The notes: a model not told the origin generated them from the sequence alone. A DNA stretch of 37,475 bases from Firmicutes bacterium HGW-Firmicutes-8 (GCA_002840165.1 PGZN01000022.1:1-37475), one strand, 5' to 3'; positions 15,217-23,986 are shown, counted from the first letter of the stretch. Program-made: numbers and translations.

Positions 15217-16329
15217 TTATACTGTTAAATCTATCTCCTGGGCTGTACCAACGGTCCCTTTTTCACTGGCGAAGATACCTGTTTGGCTAACTTGGCCCTG
15301 AGACTCATTTTGGTTGTCAGTCATTTCAAATTGGGTCGATACATGGCCCAGGTATATGGCGCCGATTCCTACCTGACCAAGGGCTACCAGTGAGTTATTA
15401 CCCTGGGTGTCTTTTGACCAAATCCGCAGTCTGTTGTAAATGGAATCGTTTTCGTCAATCCACCCGTTGTTGTCTTCATCATATCCGGCCAGTTCGGCAA
15501 AGCCGCTGCCGGTCGTGGGCCCAAACAGTTCGCTCCCATTATTAACGGCTCCGTCATTGTTTATGTCTAAGGCCAAAAAACCGCTTCCCTGGCGGACAAA
15601 CGAAATCTGCTCTGCCGTCCCGTTGGAGTCCAAATCAAAACTGAATTTGGTAGTCGTTAATGCGGCTGCAGCGCCGCTGTAATTTATTACGAGAGGGTCA
15701 ACCTTCTTGGCGTCACCGGCCCTGATACTGATATTCTGTTCCAGCATAAATTGTCGCGACATATTGAGGTCAATGGAGAAATTGATTTCCTGACCGTCTG
15801 CTGTTTTAATAACCCCTTCGGCAGCAAACGAGACTTGTTCACTTTCATAGTATGATTCGTGATAATCATATTCAAGTCCCCAACCCTGTTGTTGAGGGGC
15901 TTGGTTTTGCTGGGCCTGGTTTCGTTGGGCTTCGTTTTGAAGTTTTTCCGCCTCATTTGTTAATTTACGACAGTCTTTTTCAAATTCTTTTAAATCCCCT
16001 ACATTAAGCTTTATTTTCTTTCCGGTCAGGGTTTCTATGAACTTTTCTATCAGCATAATTTTCAGCTTGTCTTCCTCGCTCAGGCTGAAGTCGACATTTT
16101 CCGTTTCTTCGATAGGAATTGGTTTTGTGGCCTCTTCAGACAGCTCCACGATATAGTCTTGGAGGCTGGGGACCGGTTGAATCATCGGAGTTTGTCCCGG
16201 GAGTTGATTTTCTCCTGCAAAATTAGGTCTGGTATTACCTACCCACATTTTCAGGCTTTCGCTTTTTTCGTACCTTTCCAGGTAGGTGCGGTTACTGACC
16301 ATAGCGATAGTTGAGTTGGCAATTTTCAT
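15217..16329 (-). CDS. EF-hand-like calcium-binding-repeat protein, function unknown
   Basis: ATG at 16329 follows AGGAGG. The 370-residue protein has no clear signal peptide (MKIANSTIAMVSNRTYLERY). Its first 150 residues are polar, with a Gln/Asn-rich stretch near 140 (NEAQRNQAQQNQAPQQQGWG). The second half carries Asp-rich loops that look like calcium sites: DLDSNGTAE (about 230), LDINNDGAVNNGSELFG (about 250-266) and DEDNNGWIDENDSIYNRLRIW (about 278-298). This order, a DxDxNG strand, then DxNxDGxxxxGxELFG, then a second DxDxNGxID site, is that of the EF-hand-like module found in hemolysin-type and other large bacterial proteins. It is transcribed alone. The function is unknown; surface or extracellular roles are only suggested by the module. 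Confidence 0.7.
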   Translation of the reverse strand: MKIANSTIAMVSNRTYLERYEKSESLKMWVGNTRPNFAGENQLPGQTPMIQPVPSLQDYIVELSEEATKPIPIEETENVDFSLSEEDKLKIMLIEKFIETLTGKKIKLNVGDLKEFEKDCRKLTNEAEKLQNEAQRNQAQQNQAPQQQGWGLEYDYHESYYESEQVSFAAEGVIKTADGQEINFSIDLNMSRQFMLEQNISIRAGDAKKVDPLVINYSGAAAALTTTKFSFDLDSNGTAEQISFVRQGSGFLALDINNDGAVNNGSELFGPTTGSGFAELAGYDEDNNGWIDENDSIYNRLRIWSKDTQGNNSLVALGQVGIGAIYLGHVSTQFEMTDNQNESQGQVSQTGIFASEKGTVGTAQEIDLTV

Positions 16330-16535
16330 ATTAATATTCCTCCTTGAAATGATTCTCTACCGGAAACTCCTTTTTCCGGGATGATGCATTTTAATGCAGA
16401 CTTATGTAAAAATTATCGTTAATCTAACAAAAAATCTTTAGACCTGATTCAATATAAAATAATATTTCCGGGCAGGGATAACACTAACTTTGTAGAATAC
16501 ATCCGAGGAATAATTCTTAAATTGGGATGGTTTTT

Positions 16536-16928
16536 ATGTATCTGGAAGAAATAAAGGTTTCCTATGGTGAAGGACGTTACAAAATACATATTTCTTCGGT
16601 TGTTACCTCTGACGGGATATCGGTTACGATAACCGGGGGAGAGAAGCCGCATGTTGGCGGGGTGGCCTTGTGTGTACCGCGGTCGGGCCGGTCCGGCGGT
16701 AAGATATCATGTGATATGTGGGTTTCTCCGGTGCCCGGCCATAAGGATACGGAAGTGGCTGTCCCGGTTGCCGAAATGGTCTGCCTGGAGACAGGCCAGA
16801 CCACAGCTGTGGTAACAGGGATTCATATTGACAACGCGGAGGAACGGGAAATACGGGTCCTGGTCGAAAACAGCAGGCAGGCTGCCCTGCTGTTAATTGA
16901 GCAGATCAGGCAGATTGTAGGAGACTAA
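16536..16928 (+). CDS. LpdD-like prenylated-flavin chaperone (UbiD partner)
   Basis: ATG at 16536 is chosen over ATG at 16527 because GGGATGG sits five bases before it. The product is a 130-residue soluble protein (YLEEIKVSYGEGRYKIHISS). It matches in size and context the small LpdD-type protein encoded next to UbiD-family decarboxylases, thought to help with the prenylated FMN cofactor. Its stop is one base before the UbiD start, so the two are co-translated. The identification leans on context and general resemblance, so it is less certain than its neighbour. Confidence 0.65.
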   Translation: MYLEEIKVSYGEGRYKIHISSVVTSDGISVTITGGEKPHVGGVALCVPRSGRSGGKISCDMWVSPVPGHKDTEVAVPVAEMVCLETGQTTAVVTGIHIDNAEEREIRVLVENSRQAALLLIEQIRQIVGD

Positions 16929-16929
16929 G

Positions 16930-18690
16930 ATGCATAGCAGTTTAAGAAGTTTCATTGAGGCGCTTAGAAGGGAAAAAGAAATAGTTGAGATTAATGTGGA
17001 GGTAGATCCCAACCTGGAACTGGCGGAAATCCACCGCCGGGTGGTGGACGAACAAGGGCCTGCCCTGTTGTTTACCAGGGTTAAAGGCAGCAGATTTCCG
17101 GTGGTGACTAATTTATTTGGCACCCCCCGCCGGGTGGAAATGGCTATCGGTCCTAAGCCGGAGGAAATTTTGCGAAAAGCAGCCGGCGCCCTGGACAAAT
17201 TACTGCCTCCCAAGTTAAGCAGTCTTTGGGCGGAACGGAACTGGCTGCTGGGCCTGGCCAAAAGCGGGCTCCGCAATGTCGGCAGGGCCAAGGCGCCTGT
17301 TCTGCAGTGTAAACAGCAGCCGGTCAATCTCGGGGAACTGCCGGTAATCACCGGTTGGCCCGAGGATGGCGGCCCATTCCTTACCCTGCCATTGGTCTAT
17401 ACAGAACACCCTGTCACTAGGGAGCACAACCTGGGGATGTATCGGGTGCAGATATATTCAGGGAATCAAACCGGTATGCACTGGCAGATTCATAAAGGCG
17501 GTGGTTTTCATTACCACGAGGCAGAGAAAATGGACCGGCCACTTCCGGTAACTGTCTTCCTCGGCGGGCCTCCGGCCCTGGTCATAGCTGCAATTACCGC
17601 GCTGCCCGAACCACTGCCGGAACTTATATATACGTCTTTTCTGATGGGTGAGAAGCTTAATATGACAGAAGTTGAAGGATGTGCTCACAGGCTGATAGCC
17701 GAGGCCGAGTTTGCCATCTGCGGCGAGGTGCTGCCCCAGGTCAGGAAACCTGAGGGGCCTTTTGGCGACCATTATGGGTACTATTCGCTCATCCACGACT
17801 TCCCGGTGTTCAATGTTAACCATGTCTACCACCGCCAGGATGCCATTTATCCTGCTACCGTGGTGGGGAAACCACGTCAGGAGGATTATTATATCGGTGA
17901 ATGGATGCAGGATCTGCTTGCTCCGATGTTTCCAATGTTAATGCCGGGAGTAAAAACCCTTTGGACCTATGGCGAAGCGGGTTTCCATTCCCTGGCTGCC
18001 GCAGTGGTCAGGGAAAGCTATTTCCGGGAGGCCTTGGCTCATGCCTTCAGGATTTTAGGTGAGGGGCAGTTAACCCTGACCAAATTCCTGATTATCACTG
18101 ATATACCAGTTAACCTAAAAGATTTCCCACTTCTGCTCGAAAATGTGTTGATGCGGTTCAACCCTAACCGGGACCTGTTGATTATCAATGACACTTCCAT
18201 GGATACCCTGGATTACACCGGCCGCAAATTTAACCGGGGCAGTAAGGCGGTCATGCTCGGGTTAGGGGAGCCTGTCCGTGAGCTGCCGGGCGAATACAAT
18301 GGCGGCGCGCTGCCCGGCATTAAGAAGATTAAACCGTACTGCCGGGGCTGCCTCGTTATTTCAGGAAGTACATATGAAAATGAGCCGGAACTGGCCGGGG
18401 AGATTGTCAAACACGGGCAGGGCGAACTGGCGCCTTGGCCGATGGTTATTCTCGTTGACGACACAGACAAAATTACCGACCAGACCACTTTTCTCTGGAC
18501 TGTATTTACGCGTTTTGATCCGGCCTGGGATGTTTACGCCGATTACCGGGTCAGACATAATAAAATCGAATACCAGGGCCCGATACTCATTGATGCCCGC
18601 ATAAAACCACCTTATCCAGCGGAACTGGTACCGGCGAAAGAAACGGTAAAGAGAGTATCAGATCGATGGGGCGAGCTTTTCCGAAGTTAG
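16930..18690 (+). CDS. UbiD-family prenyl-FMN-dependent decarboxylase
   Basis: The 586-residue protein begins HSSLRSFIEALRREKEIVEI, the usual UbiD opening. The metal and cofactor site motif is GMYRVQIYSGNQTGMHWQIH at about 158-178. The catalytic loop KPEGPFGDHYGYYSL at about 272-286 holds the conserved Glu and Arg network, with Asp where some relatives have the second Glu. The C-terminal part carries NRDLLIINDTSMDTLDYT and an RGCLVISGSTYENEP-like stretch. UbiD enzymes decarboxylate or carboxylate aromatic and alpha,beta-unsaturated acids using prenylated FMN made by UbiX; no ubiX is in the window. Substrate is not deducible. It pairs with the LpdD-like gene upstream. Confidence 0.92.
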   Translation: MHSSLRSFIEALRREKEIVEINVEVDPNLELAEIHRRVVDEQGPALLFTRVKGSRFPVVTNLFGTPRRVEMAIGPKPEEILRKAAGALDKLLPPKLSSLWAERNWLLGLAKSGLRNVGRAKAPVLQCKQQPVNLGELPVITGWPEDGGPFLTLPLVYTEHPVTREHNLGMYRVQIYSGNQTGMHWQIHKGGGFHYHEAEKMDRPLPVTVFLGGPPALVIAAITALPEPLPELIYTSFLMGEKLNMTEVEGCAHRLIAEAEFAICGEVLPQVRKPEGPFGDHYGYYSLIHDFPVFNVNHVYHRQDAIYPATVVGKPRQEDYYIGEWMQDLLAPMFPMLMPGVKTLWTYGEAGFHSLAAAVVRESYFREALAHAFRILGEGQLTLTKFLIITDIPVNLKDFPLLLENVLMRFNPNRDLLIINDTSMDTLDYTGRKFNRGSKAVMLGLGEPVRELPGEYNGGALPGIKKIKPYCRGCLVISGSTYENEPELAGEIVKHGQGELAPWPMVILVDDTDKITDQTTFLWTVFTRFDPAWDVYADYRVRHNKIEYQGPILIDARIKPPYPAELVPAKETVKRVSDRWGELFRS

Positions 18691-18867
18691 TATAATAATA
18701 AGCTGAAATCGTAGCCGAACTTTGTTTTTTTTACCACAAAGATGTCCATGCCGCTTCGCGGCACCAGCAGAAGTATGAAAAACTAAGAACAAAAAAGCAA
18801 ACGCGGAGGGCACGGAGAAAAGACGGAGAACACAGAGAGAAATCAAAGTACGGGAGGAGGTGTTTTT
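18691..18867. other. Intergenic repeat-rich stretch
   Basis: Contains a GCCGC-TTC-GCGGC hairpin and purine-rich CGGAG/CACGGAG tracts like those in the 112-bp dispersed repeat. No coding potential. Confidence 0.5.
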
Positions 18868-19077
18868 ATGTTTTTTATCGGTTTTAATGTTTTTCGCGGT
18901 TTATTTGGTCTGCTCATGCTCCCGCTTGCCATTTGGGCGGGATGGTGGACTTATCAGGATGTGGCCCGATCCGGTAGACATTCTCCCTGGCTGTGGGCCG
19001 GAATATCATTTTCTGTGTTCCCGGTGGGTTTTATAATTTACCTGCTGTACCGGGTCTTCGCCCGGAACAAAAAATAA
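18868..19077 (+). CDS. Small two-helix membrane protein, PLDc_N-like
   Basis: ATG at 18868 follows GGGAGGAGGTG. The 69-residue product has two membrane segments (about 5-25 and 42-62). The spacing WWTYQDVARSGRHSPWLWAG and then FPVGFIIYLLYRV resembles the N-terminal module of cardiolipin-synthase-like proteins (PLDc_N) that also occurs alone. A strong ribosome binding site and codon-sized frame support a real gene. Function unknown. Confidence 0.65.
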   Translation: MFFIGFNVFRGLFGLLMLPLAIWAGWWTYQDVARSGRHSPWLWAGISFSVFPVGFIIYLLYRVFARNKK

Positions 19078-19291
19078 AAGAAAGCACAGAGATCCTAGCG
19101 CAGCAAAGCTGCAATTAAAAAATATGGGCTCAGATTCTTTTTTTAACACAAAGGCTAACGGGCATTAAACAAACATCAGCTTTCTACCAAAAGAGTTTTT
19201 CCCCTCTAACCAAAAGAGTTCGTTGAGTGTTTTCCCCAGTTCTTTACTCAATAAAAGGCATAATTTAATCGTCAAGCTCGGGGAGGGTGTT
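19078..19291. other. Intergenic region with a fragment of the 112-bp dispersed repeat
   Basis: TAGCGCAGCAAAGCTGCAAT at about 19097-19116 matches the start of the repeats at 33171 and 37364. Two CCAAAAGAGTT copies lie at about 19187 and 19210. Confidence 0.6.
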
Positions 19292-20968
19292 TTACAGTTC
19301 TATTTTCCGGTAGCACGTTTCCACTCTGCTGAACAGCAGCCAGGTGATAAGCCCCAGCAGTAAAAGCCACAATACAGTTACGGAAAGATAGGTGAGGGAC
19401 GGGGAAAGGTCTGCTTCCTGCGCCAGAAATACTATAAAGCCGGCGTTTAATCCGATAAACCCCATCGTCGAAAACACCGAAATTATGGCATTATAGTTGC
19501 GTTTCATGACCTGCTGGGGGTCTGTCCAGTCCAATTTTGGGTTTAGGAGGTCTAAGTGCAGGCTGAATCCCATAATTAACAAACTTCCTATCATGGCTAG
19601 GAGGGCCTGCATAGCCAGATGGCCGGGTGGAAAATGAAGCAGTAAGGCCTCACCAAGCAAAACCAAGCCGGTTAAAAATAAGGGGAAGACAAAGGCCAGG
19701 GCCAGTTTTGATAAAACCTGCAAAAAGGGCGATACAGGAAGTATTTTGGATATCCAAAAGGTTTGTCCTTCCCGGGACAGAGCTGTGATAGCGATGCAGT
19801 TGGCAGCCCCGAGCCAGGTTATTAACCCGGCGGCTATAAAAATGACAATATACCGAAACCAGATATCGGCCTGAATTTTATTAACCAGTCCAGCAAGATT
19901 TTCTCCGCTGGCAAATATGACAGGGACAACCAAAGCCAGAGGGAACATGAGCGTATTTACCAGGACAGGCATCAGAAACGAAGCGGAGCGGGTTAAATTT
20001 CTCCATTCCCGGATGAAAAGGGCTTGGAAGGGACTGCAGGCTTTGAAGGTTTCTCTATTTGTAACAATTTTTTTCCTTTTTGCAGATACTTCATTACCAC
20101 CAATCAAACCCTTATAAAAAACCCTGTCTGCCAGGAAATAAAGGACAGCTGTAATTACGAGGGTCGATCCTGTAAAAAGGGCTAGATAATAGAAGCCAGC
20201 CGGTTTTGGGAAATGAAGCAGTCCTTCTGCTGCCCAAAGGCTGGGTGGAAACTTCCGGGTAACTAAATGTACCAGGCCGTTTGGCCCGGCTATCAGGTCT
20301 GACATATCCTGCGGCCCGCTTTTTCGAAACCGGTACTGCAGCCACTGGACAGCGGTAAAGATAAATATCCCGAAAAAAGCTCCGGCCACCCGCATCACTC
20401 CCCGGCCTTTGGCCGCACTTGTTACCTTCATCAGAAGCATCACAAAGATGGACGAGAGGGCCAGGGGGAAGATAGGCAGCAGAAGGCTGATAAATGATGC
20501 CAGAATCCAAAAAGTCCAGGGAGGGCCGGTATTTACCCCATAAACAAAGAGGGCAGGCAGGACAATAGGCAGCATAACCATGTATTCGCTGATAACGACA
20601 ATCAGGAATTTGGCGCCCAGGATAACTGAGGGTTTGACCGGCAGGGGCACTAGTATATCCAGGTCTTTAGCGAGGTAAAAATGTGACATCAGATAGAACA
20701 GGCCAAAGACGAGGGCCAGGGACTGGGACAATACAAATGCCAGGGCAAAGATGAGGGCATCCTGGCCGAGAGGGTGCAGCACTTCAAAAACCATCCTGTA
20801 CATATCGGTAATCAACTTCAACAGGGGTACCAAGGCCAAAAGCATGAGAGGGACAAAAGCCAGCCGGCGAAAAAACCTGGGCCTGCTGTTTTTATACAGG
20901 TACCTGAAATATGAGAAGCCAAATGTCTGGTTGAGTTGTGTTTTCAATACTGCCCAAAAGGTTTTCAT
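19292..20968 (-). CDS. ABC exporter permease, large ABC-2-like
   Basis: The 558-residue protein has about twelve hydrophobic segments in two groups, with a cytoplasmic stretch near residues 290-310 (GNEVSAKRKKIVTNRETF). It begins MKTFWAVLKTQLNQTFGFSY, as in the large putative exporter permeases of clostridia and bacilli. Start ATG overlaps the stop of the upstream ATPase by one base (TAATG), so the two genes form a unit. Substrate unknown; genes of this type often export peptides, antibiotics or lipids. Two fragments of this gene are duplicated near 22256-22344. Confidence 0.85.
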   Translation of the reverse strand: MKTFWAVLKTQLNQTFGFSYFRYLYKNSRPRFFRRLAFVPLMLLALVPLLKLITDMYRMVFEVLHPLGQDALIFALAFVLSQSLALVFGLFYLMSHFYLAKDLDILVPLPVKPSVILGAKFLIVVISEYMVMLPIVLPALFVYGVNTGPPWTFWILASFISLLLPIFPLALSSIFVMLLMKVTSAAKGRGVMRVAGAFFGIFIFTAVQWLQYRFRKSGPQDMSDLIAGPNGLVHLVTRKFPPSLWAAEGLLHFPKPAGFYYLALFTGSTLVITAVLYFLADRVFYKGLIGGNEVSAKRKKIVTNRETFKACSPFQALFIREWRNLTRSASFLMPVLVNTLMFPLALVVPVIFASGENLAGLVNKIQADIWFRYIVIFIAAGLITWLGAANCIAITALSREGQTFWISKILPVSPFLQVLSKLALAFVFPLFLTGLVLLGEALLLHFPPGHLAMQALLAMIGSLLIMGFSLHLDLLNPKLDWTDPQQVMKRNYNAIISVFSTMGFIGLNAGFIVFLAQEADLSPSLTYLSVTVLWLLLLGLITWLLFSRVETCYRKIEL

Positions 20969-21690
20969 TACTCCGTCATCTCCAGGAAAATGTTTTCCAA
21001 AGATTCACTGCCTGCCTTTTCTCCGCGCAGTTTGTCCATGGCGCCGTGGAAAATAAGCTGTCCCTTATGGATTATGCCGATGCGGTCACAGAGCTTTTCA
21101 GCTACATCCAGAATATGAGTGGAGAAGAATACGCTGCTGCCTTTGTCACAGCGCTCATGCATTAACTGCTTCAAATTATGGGAAGAACGGGGGTCTAAGC
21201 CGACCATGGGTTCATCCAGAACCCAGACCGGAGGGTTATGGATTAGTGAGCCAATTAAGACCAGTTTTTGCTGCATTCCGTGGGAATAGCTTTGAATGAT
21301 ATCCCCCAGGGCATCCTCCAATTCAAAAAGCCCGGACAGATTTTTTATCGTAACTGCCCGTTCATTAGAGGGAACACCATAAACATCCCCCAGGAAATTA
21401 AGGTATTCCAACCCTGTAATACGATCATAAATATGCGGTGAGTCGGGTACAAAACCGAACTGTTTTTTTGCTTTAAGAGGGTTTATTTTGTTATCTATAT
21501 CATTTATTACGATTGAACCGGTATCGTTTTCCAAAAGGCCCGCTATCATCTTGATGGTAGTAGTTTTTCCAGCCCCGTTGGGACCGAGAAATCCAAAGAT
21601 TTCCCCCTGGCGTACCTCCAGTGTTAGGTTGTCAACTGCCTTAATAGTTCCTTTGTTATAGCTTTTTGATACATTCACCAGTTTTAGCAA
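20968..21690 (-). CDS. ABC exporter ATPase
   Basis: TTG at 21690 is the start, with AAGGAGAA eight bases upstream. The 240-residue protein has Walker [11 protein letters not shown] (about 37-46), Q-loop FGFVPDSPHIYDRITGLEY, signature YSHGMQQKL, Walker B VWVLDEPMVGLD and H-loop FFSTHILDV. SHGM in place of SGGQ is usual in this exporter class (CcmA/YhaQ-like). It supplies energy to the permease encoded just downstream. Confidence 0.92.
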   Translation of the reverse strand: MLKLVNVSKSYNKGTIKAVDNLTLEVRQGEIFGFLGPNGAGKTTTIKMIAGLLENDTGSIVINDIDNKINPLKAKKQFGFVPDSPHIYDRITGLEYLNFLGDVYGVPSNERAVTIKNLSGLFELEDALGDIIQSYSHGMQQKLVLIGSLIHNPPVWVLDEPMVGLDPRSSHNLKQLMHERCDKGSSVFFSTHILDVAEKLCDRIGIIHKGQLIFHGAMDKLRGEKAGSESLENIFLEMTE

Positions 21691-22036
21691 GGCAATTCTC
21701 CTTAGGTTTGGTTAATATTATTCTACGGCATTCCCTGTTTATTATATTCCGTCTTAAGAAATATGAAAAGTCCTTAAAAATCCAGCCTCTTTCATATTTG
21801 GCACAGAAGAGGCTGGTATGTTCCTCCGGGCGGATGAACACTGATGGCACGGATTGATAAACACGGATTACTGTGCGATGAACACGGATATGGATGCCGA
21901 GAATTTAGAGCAAATAATAACATATAAACAAAACAAAAAACAGTTGCAGGTCATATGAGTATCCTTCTTTTCTACTCAACATAGTTCTACTTTAGCAGAA
22001 AAAACCGCGGAGACCGGAGAGGTTGTTTTATGTTCT
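21691..22036. other. Intergenic region with a minus-strand terminator and CACGGAT repeats
   Basis: A ten-pair stem (CCAGCCTCTT 21782-21791 and AAGAGGCTGG 21807-21816) is followed on the minus strand by ATTTTTAA and could stop transcription from the tenI side. Several GAACAC-, ACACGGAT-like repeats lie at about 21833-21895. No gene seen. Confidence 0.55.
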
Positions 22037-22357
22037 TTATTGTAACCATTTTATTATAATCACTGCCGCGACAATCGATATCAGAGCGGCTGCCACCATT
22101 GTCACAATAACCAGTTTTATAATCCGGGGTGTCACCGTCTTGTGCTTCCACTTGTAGGCGAGGTTTATTATTCCGCTGACCAGAAAAATAATAAAAATAT
22201 CCAAGGCAAAACCATTGGGGTTAATCTTATCAGGTATCAACCCATGCAGAAAAAACGCATCACTCCCCGGCCTTTGGCCGCACTTGTTACCCTCATCAGA
22301 CTTTATCAGGGGTACCAAGGCCAAAAGCATGAGAAGGACAAAAGTCATTGCACTCAA
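22037..22357 (-). pseudogene. Small membrane ORF with a chimeric N-terminus made of permease-gene fragments
   Basis: The frame is open for 106 residues. The C-terminal 70 residues look like a real small membrane protein with two helices (DIFIIFLVSGIINLAYKW and VIVTMVAAALISIVAAVII). The first 35 residues are built from two pieces of the exporter permease gene: TFVLLMLLALVPLIK copies its codons in frame, and SDEGNKCGQRPGSDA copies another part out of frame. There is no ribosome binding site before the TTG (22357) or ATG (22348). The true start of the small protein may be further in, or the gene may be broken. It lies just downstream of tenI. Confidence 0.6.
22256..22344. repeat. Rearranged duplicate of two segments of the exporter permease gene
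   Basis: Bases 22256-22300 match 20391-20435 with one mismatch, and 22307-22344 match 20822-20859 with one mismatch. Same orientation and order, but the 386 bases between the segments in the permease gene are reduced to six here. Confidence 0.9.
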
Positions 22358-22362
22358 TTAAC

Positions 22363-22968
22363 TTAGGTCATGGATTTACGTAGTTGGTTAAGGATACCGC
22401 AAATATTATCAGACTCCATAACCAGCGACATAACGGCAATTCCGACTGCCCCGGCCCGGATAACCTGACCGGCATTCTTGGCGTTTATACCCCCGATTCC
22501 AATAACCGGCAGGGATGTTCCTGAAACCAGCGTTCTGATAAACTCAGTTCCTTGTCCGGATCGTCCCGGCTTACTGGCGGTTGAAAATATGTGACCGGCC
22601 AGGATGTAGTCGGCGCGTCCGGTTTGGGCCTGCTCCGCTTCTTCCCGGTTGTGGACGGAAACGCCAATGGTTTTACCGGGTAGAATCCCCCTGACTATTT
22701 CCAGAGGGAGGCTGCCATAGCCTAGGTGGACGCCGTCCGCATCACAGGCCAAGGCCACTTCCACGCTCGAATTAATAAAGAGTTTAGTCTTCGTCCCCGC
22801 GCAGAATTCTTTTATTTTATCAGCTAGTCTATAGAGCTTCAGCGGGCACAGGTCTTTTTCCCGGAGGACTACAGCATCGGCGCCTCCCGCGATGACTTCT
22901 TTTACAACAGAAGACAGCGACCGTCCGCTGGTTTGGGTTCTGTTTGTGATGACATAGATTTTGGGCAT
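22363..22968 (-). CDS. tenI: Thiazole tautomerase TenI-like (ThiE/TenI family)
   Basis: ATG at 22968 follows AGGAAGTG. The 201-residue TIM-barrel protein shares ThiE/TenI marks: VLREKDL (about 33-39), FINSSVEVALACDADGVHLG (about 65-83) and the phosphate site VIGIGGINAKNAG (about 155-167). Two features favour TenI over thiamine-phosphate synthase: VHLGYGSL, where ThiE usually has VHLGQxD, and AGHIFSTASK, where ThiE has GPIFxTxTK; the His in GHxF is the catalytic residue of B. subtilis TenI. TenI speeds aromatisation of the thiazole product of ThiG in thiamine synthesis. No other thi gene is nearby, so the assignment rests on motifs. Confidence 0.75.
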   Translation of the reverse strand: MPKIYVITNRTQTSGRSLSSVVKEVIAGGADAVVLREKDLCPLKLYRLADKIKEFCAGTKTKLFINSSVEVALACDADGVHLGYGSLPLEIVRGILPGKTIGVSVHNREEAEQAQTGRADYILAGHIFSTASKPGRSGQGTEFIRTLVSGTSLPVIGIGGINAKNAGQVIRAGAVGIAVMSLVMESDNICGILNQLRKSMT

Positions 22969-23133
22969 TTTAACACTTCCTATCCAGGCTTTTCAGAATG
23001 TTAGCGAATTCATTAAATATAACCAGATAAGAGGGGAGCAGCGTGAGTTATTACGAGGAATATTCTTTGGGGAACCGGATTCTTGGTGTGGTATTATCGT
23101 TGGGTATCTCCATGATTTTCTGACCGCCTTTTT

Positions 23134-23835
23134 TTATTTTACCACGCTTCGGATGAAGTCAGCCAAGGATCCGACCATACGGCAGTAATCCCTGGCGTTT
23201 TGGCGAGGAGCCCTGAACTGCTTGTTGATTTCCAGCTGAAGGGCCGGAATGCCCAGCTGACCTGAGACATAATTCGTAACAGTATTCTGTCCGGTGACAG
23301 TGAAGTGGTTTTCGGAAACTGCTGTAATCTCATATTCGTGAAGGTATTTTTTCAATAGCTTGAGGTATTTGAACTGGCCTAACAGGGAACAACCTTTCAT
23401 TGTGCCGATATCTATATCAAAACCGTGTTCCTGTGATGCCCCGTGCAGGTCGATAACGATACGAAACCGGTGTTCCAGGGCTAGGTTACCCAGGGTGTCT
23501 TTATAAAGGCACTTATCATCAAAATTCGGGTCCCCGCCGTAAAGTTTAGCTACTGTTAAGCTGTGACAACCTGTCAGGGTATTCAGTAGACAGGCGATTG
23601 AACCAGTGAATTCGTCAGAGGGTTTAATTTTTTTCTGACGCATATGACGTACGGAATGGGGAGCTGATACCAGTACCGGGAGACTGCCCGGAAAGTATTT
23701 GAAGGGGTTGACTTTGCGGGGATTATGCAGCCTATCGGTTTTGACAAAGTAAACCCTTTCGACGGCAAAGGCTTGTTCACTGATTTTCGCTTTGAGTAAA
23801 GCTTCTGTTTTATCTTTTCCCGGCAAACCTTTCAC
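23134..23835 (-). CDS. N-formylglutamate amidohydrolase-like protein
   Basis: The 233-residue protein starts at GTG 23835; the ribosome binding site is weak, and a TTG four codons in is an alternative. It carries the pattern of the FGase family (Pfam FGase): VSAPHSVRHMRQ (about 56-67), KLYGGDPNFDDKCLY (about 97-111), the RIVIDLHGASQEHGFDIDIG metal-site stretch (about 124-143), and LQLEINKQFR (about 199-208). FGase members cleave N-formyl-amino acids, but distant members like this have unknown substrates. Nothing near it belongs to histidine breakdown. It is transcribed toward tenI with a 165-base gap. Confidence 0.72.
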   Translation of the reverse strand: MKGLPGKDKTEALLKAKISEQAFAVERVYFVKTDRLHNPRKVNPFKYFPGSLPVLVSAPHSVRHMRQKKIKPSDEFTGSIACLLNTLTGCHSLTVAKLYGGDPNFDDKCLYKDTLGNLALEHRFRIVIDLHGASQEHGFDIDIGTMKGCSLLGQFKYLKLLKKYLHEYEITAVSENHFTVTGQNTVTNYVSGQLGIPALQLEINKQFRAPRQNARDYCRMVGSLADFIRSVVK

Positions 23836-23951
23836 CCCGTTAATAGAGCATGAATGTGGTATCTATATTGTTTTTCGACACGGTGAGATATTATCCTCTC
23901 AGGCAAATTTTACAACTATTTCATGTATACATAATATCTTTCAATCCACCC

Positions 23952-23980
23952 TTGAATTCAGGTCAAAGTTGAATTACAAT
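23952..23980 (+). promoter_or_regulatory. SigA-type promoter for the candidate small RNA
   Basis: TTGAAT (23952-23957) and TACAAT (23975-23980) are separated by exactly 17 bases. No protein frame of use follows before the terminator at 24042. Confidence 0.6.
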
Positions 23981-23986
23981 ACAAGT

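Noticed and set aside
20112-20510. 132-codon minus-strand frame within the permease gene
   Set aside because: A shadow frame. It mattered only because part of it reappears in the chimeric ORF at 22037-22357.
21656-21857. Short frames on both strands upstream of the exporter ATPase gene
   Set aside because: They overlap a terminator hairpin and CACGGAT repeats and have no ribosome binding sites.
22961-23188. 75-codon plus-strand frame between tenI and the FGase-like gene
   Set aside because: It overlaps the tenI start region and the end of the FGase-like gene, without support as coding sequence.
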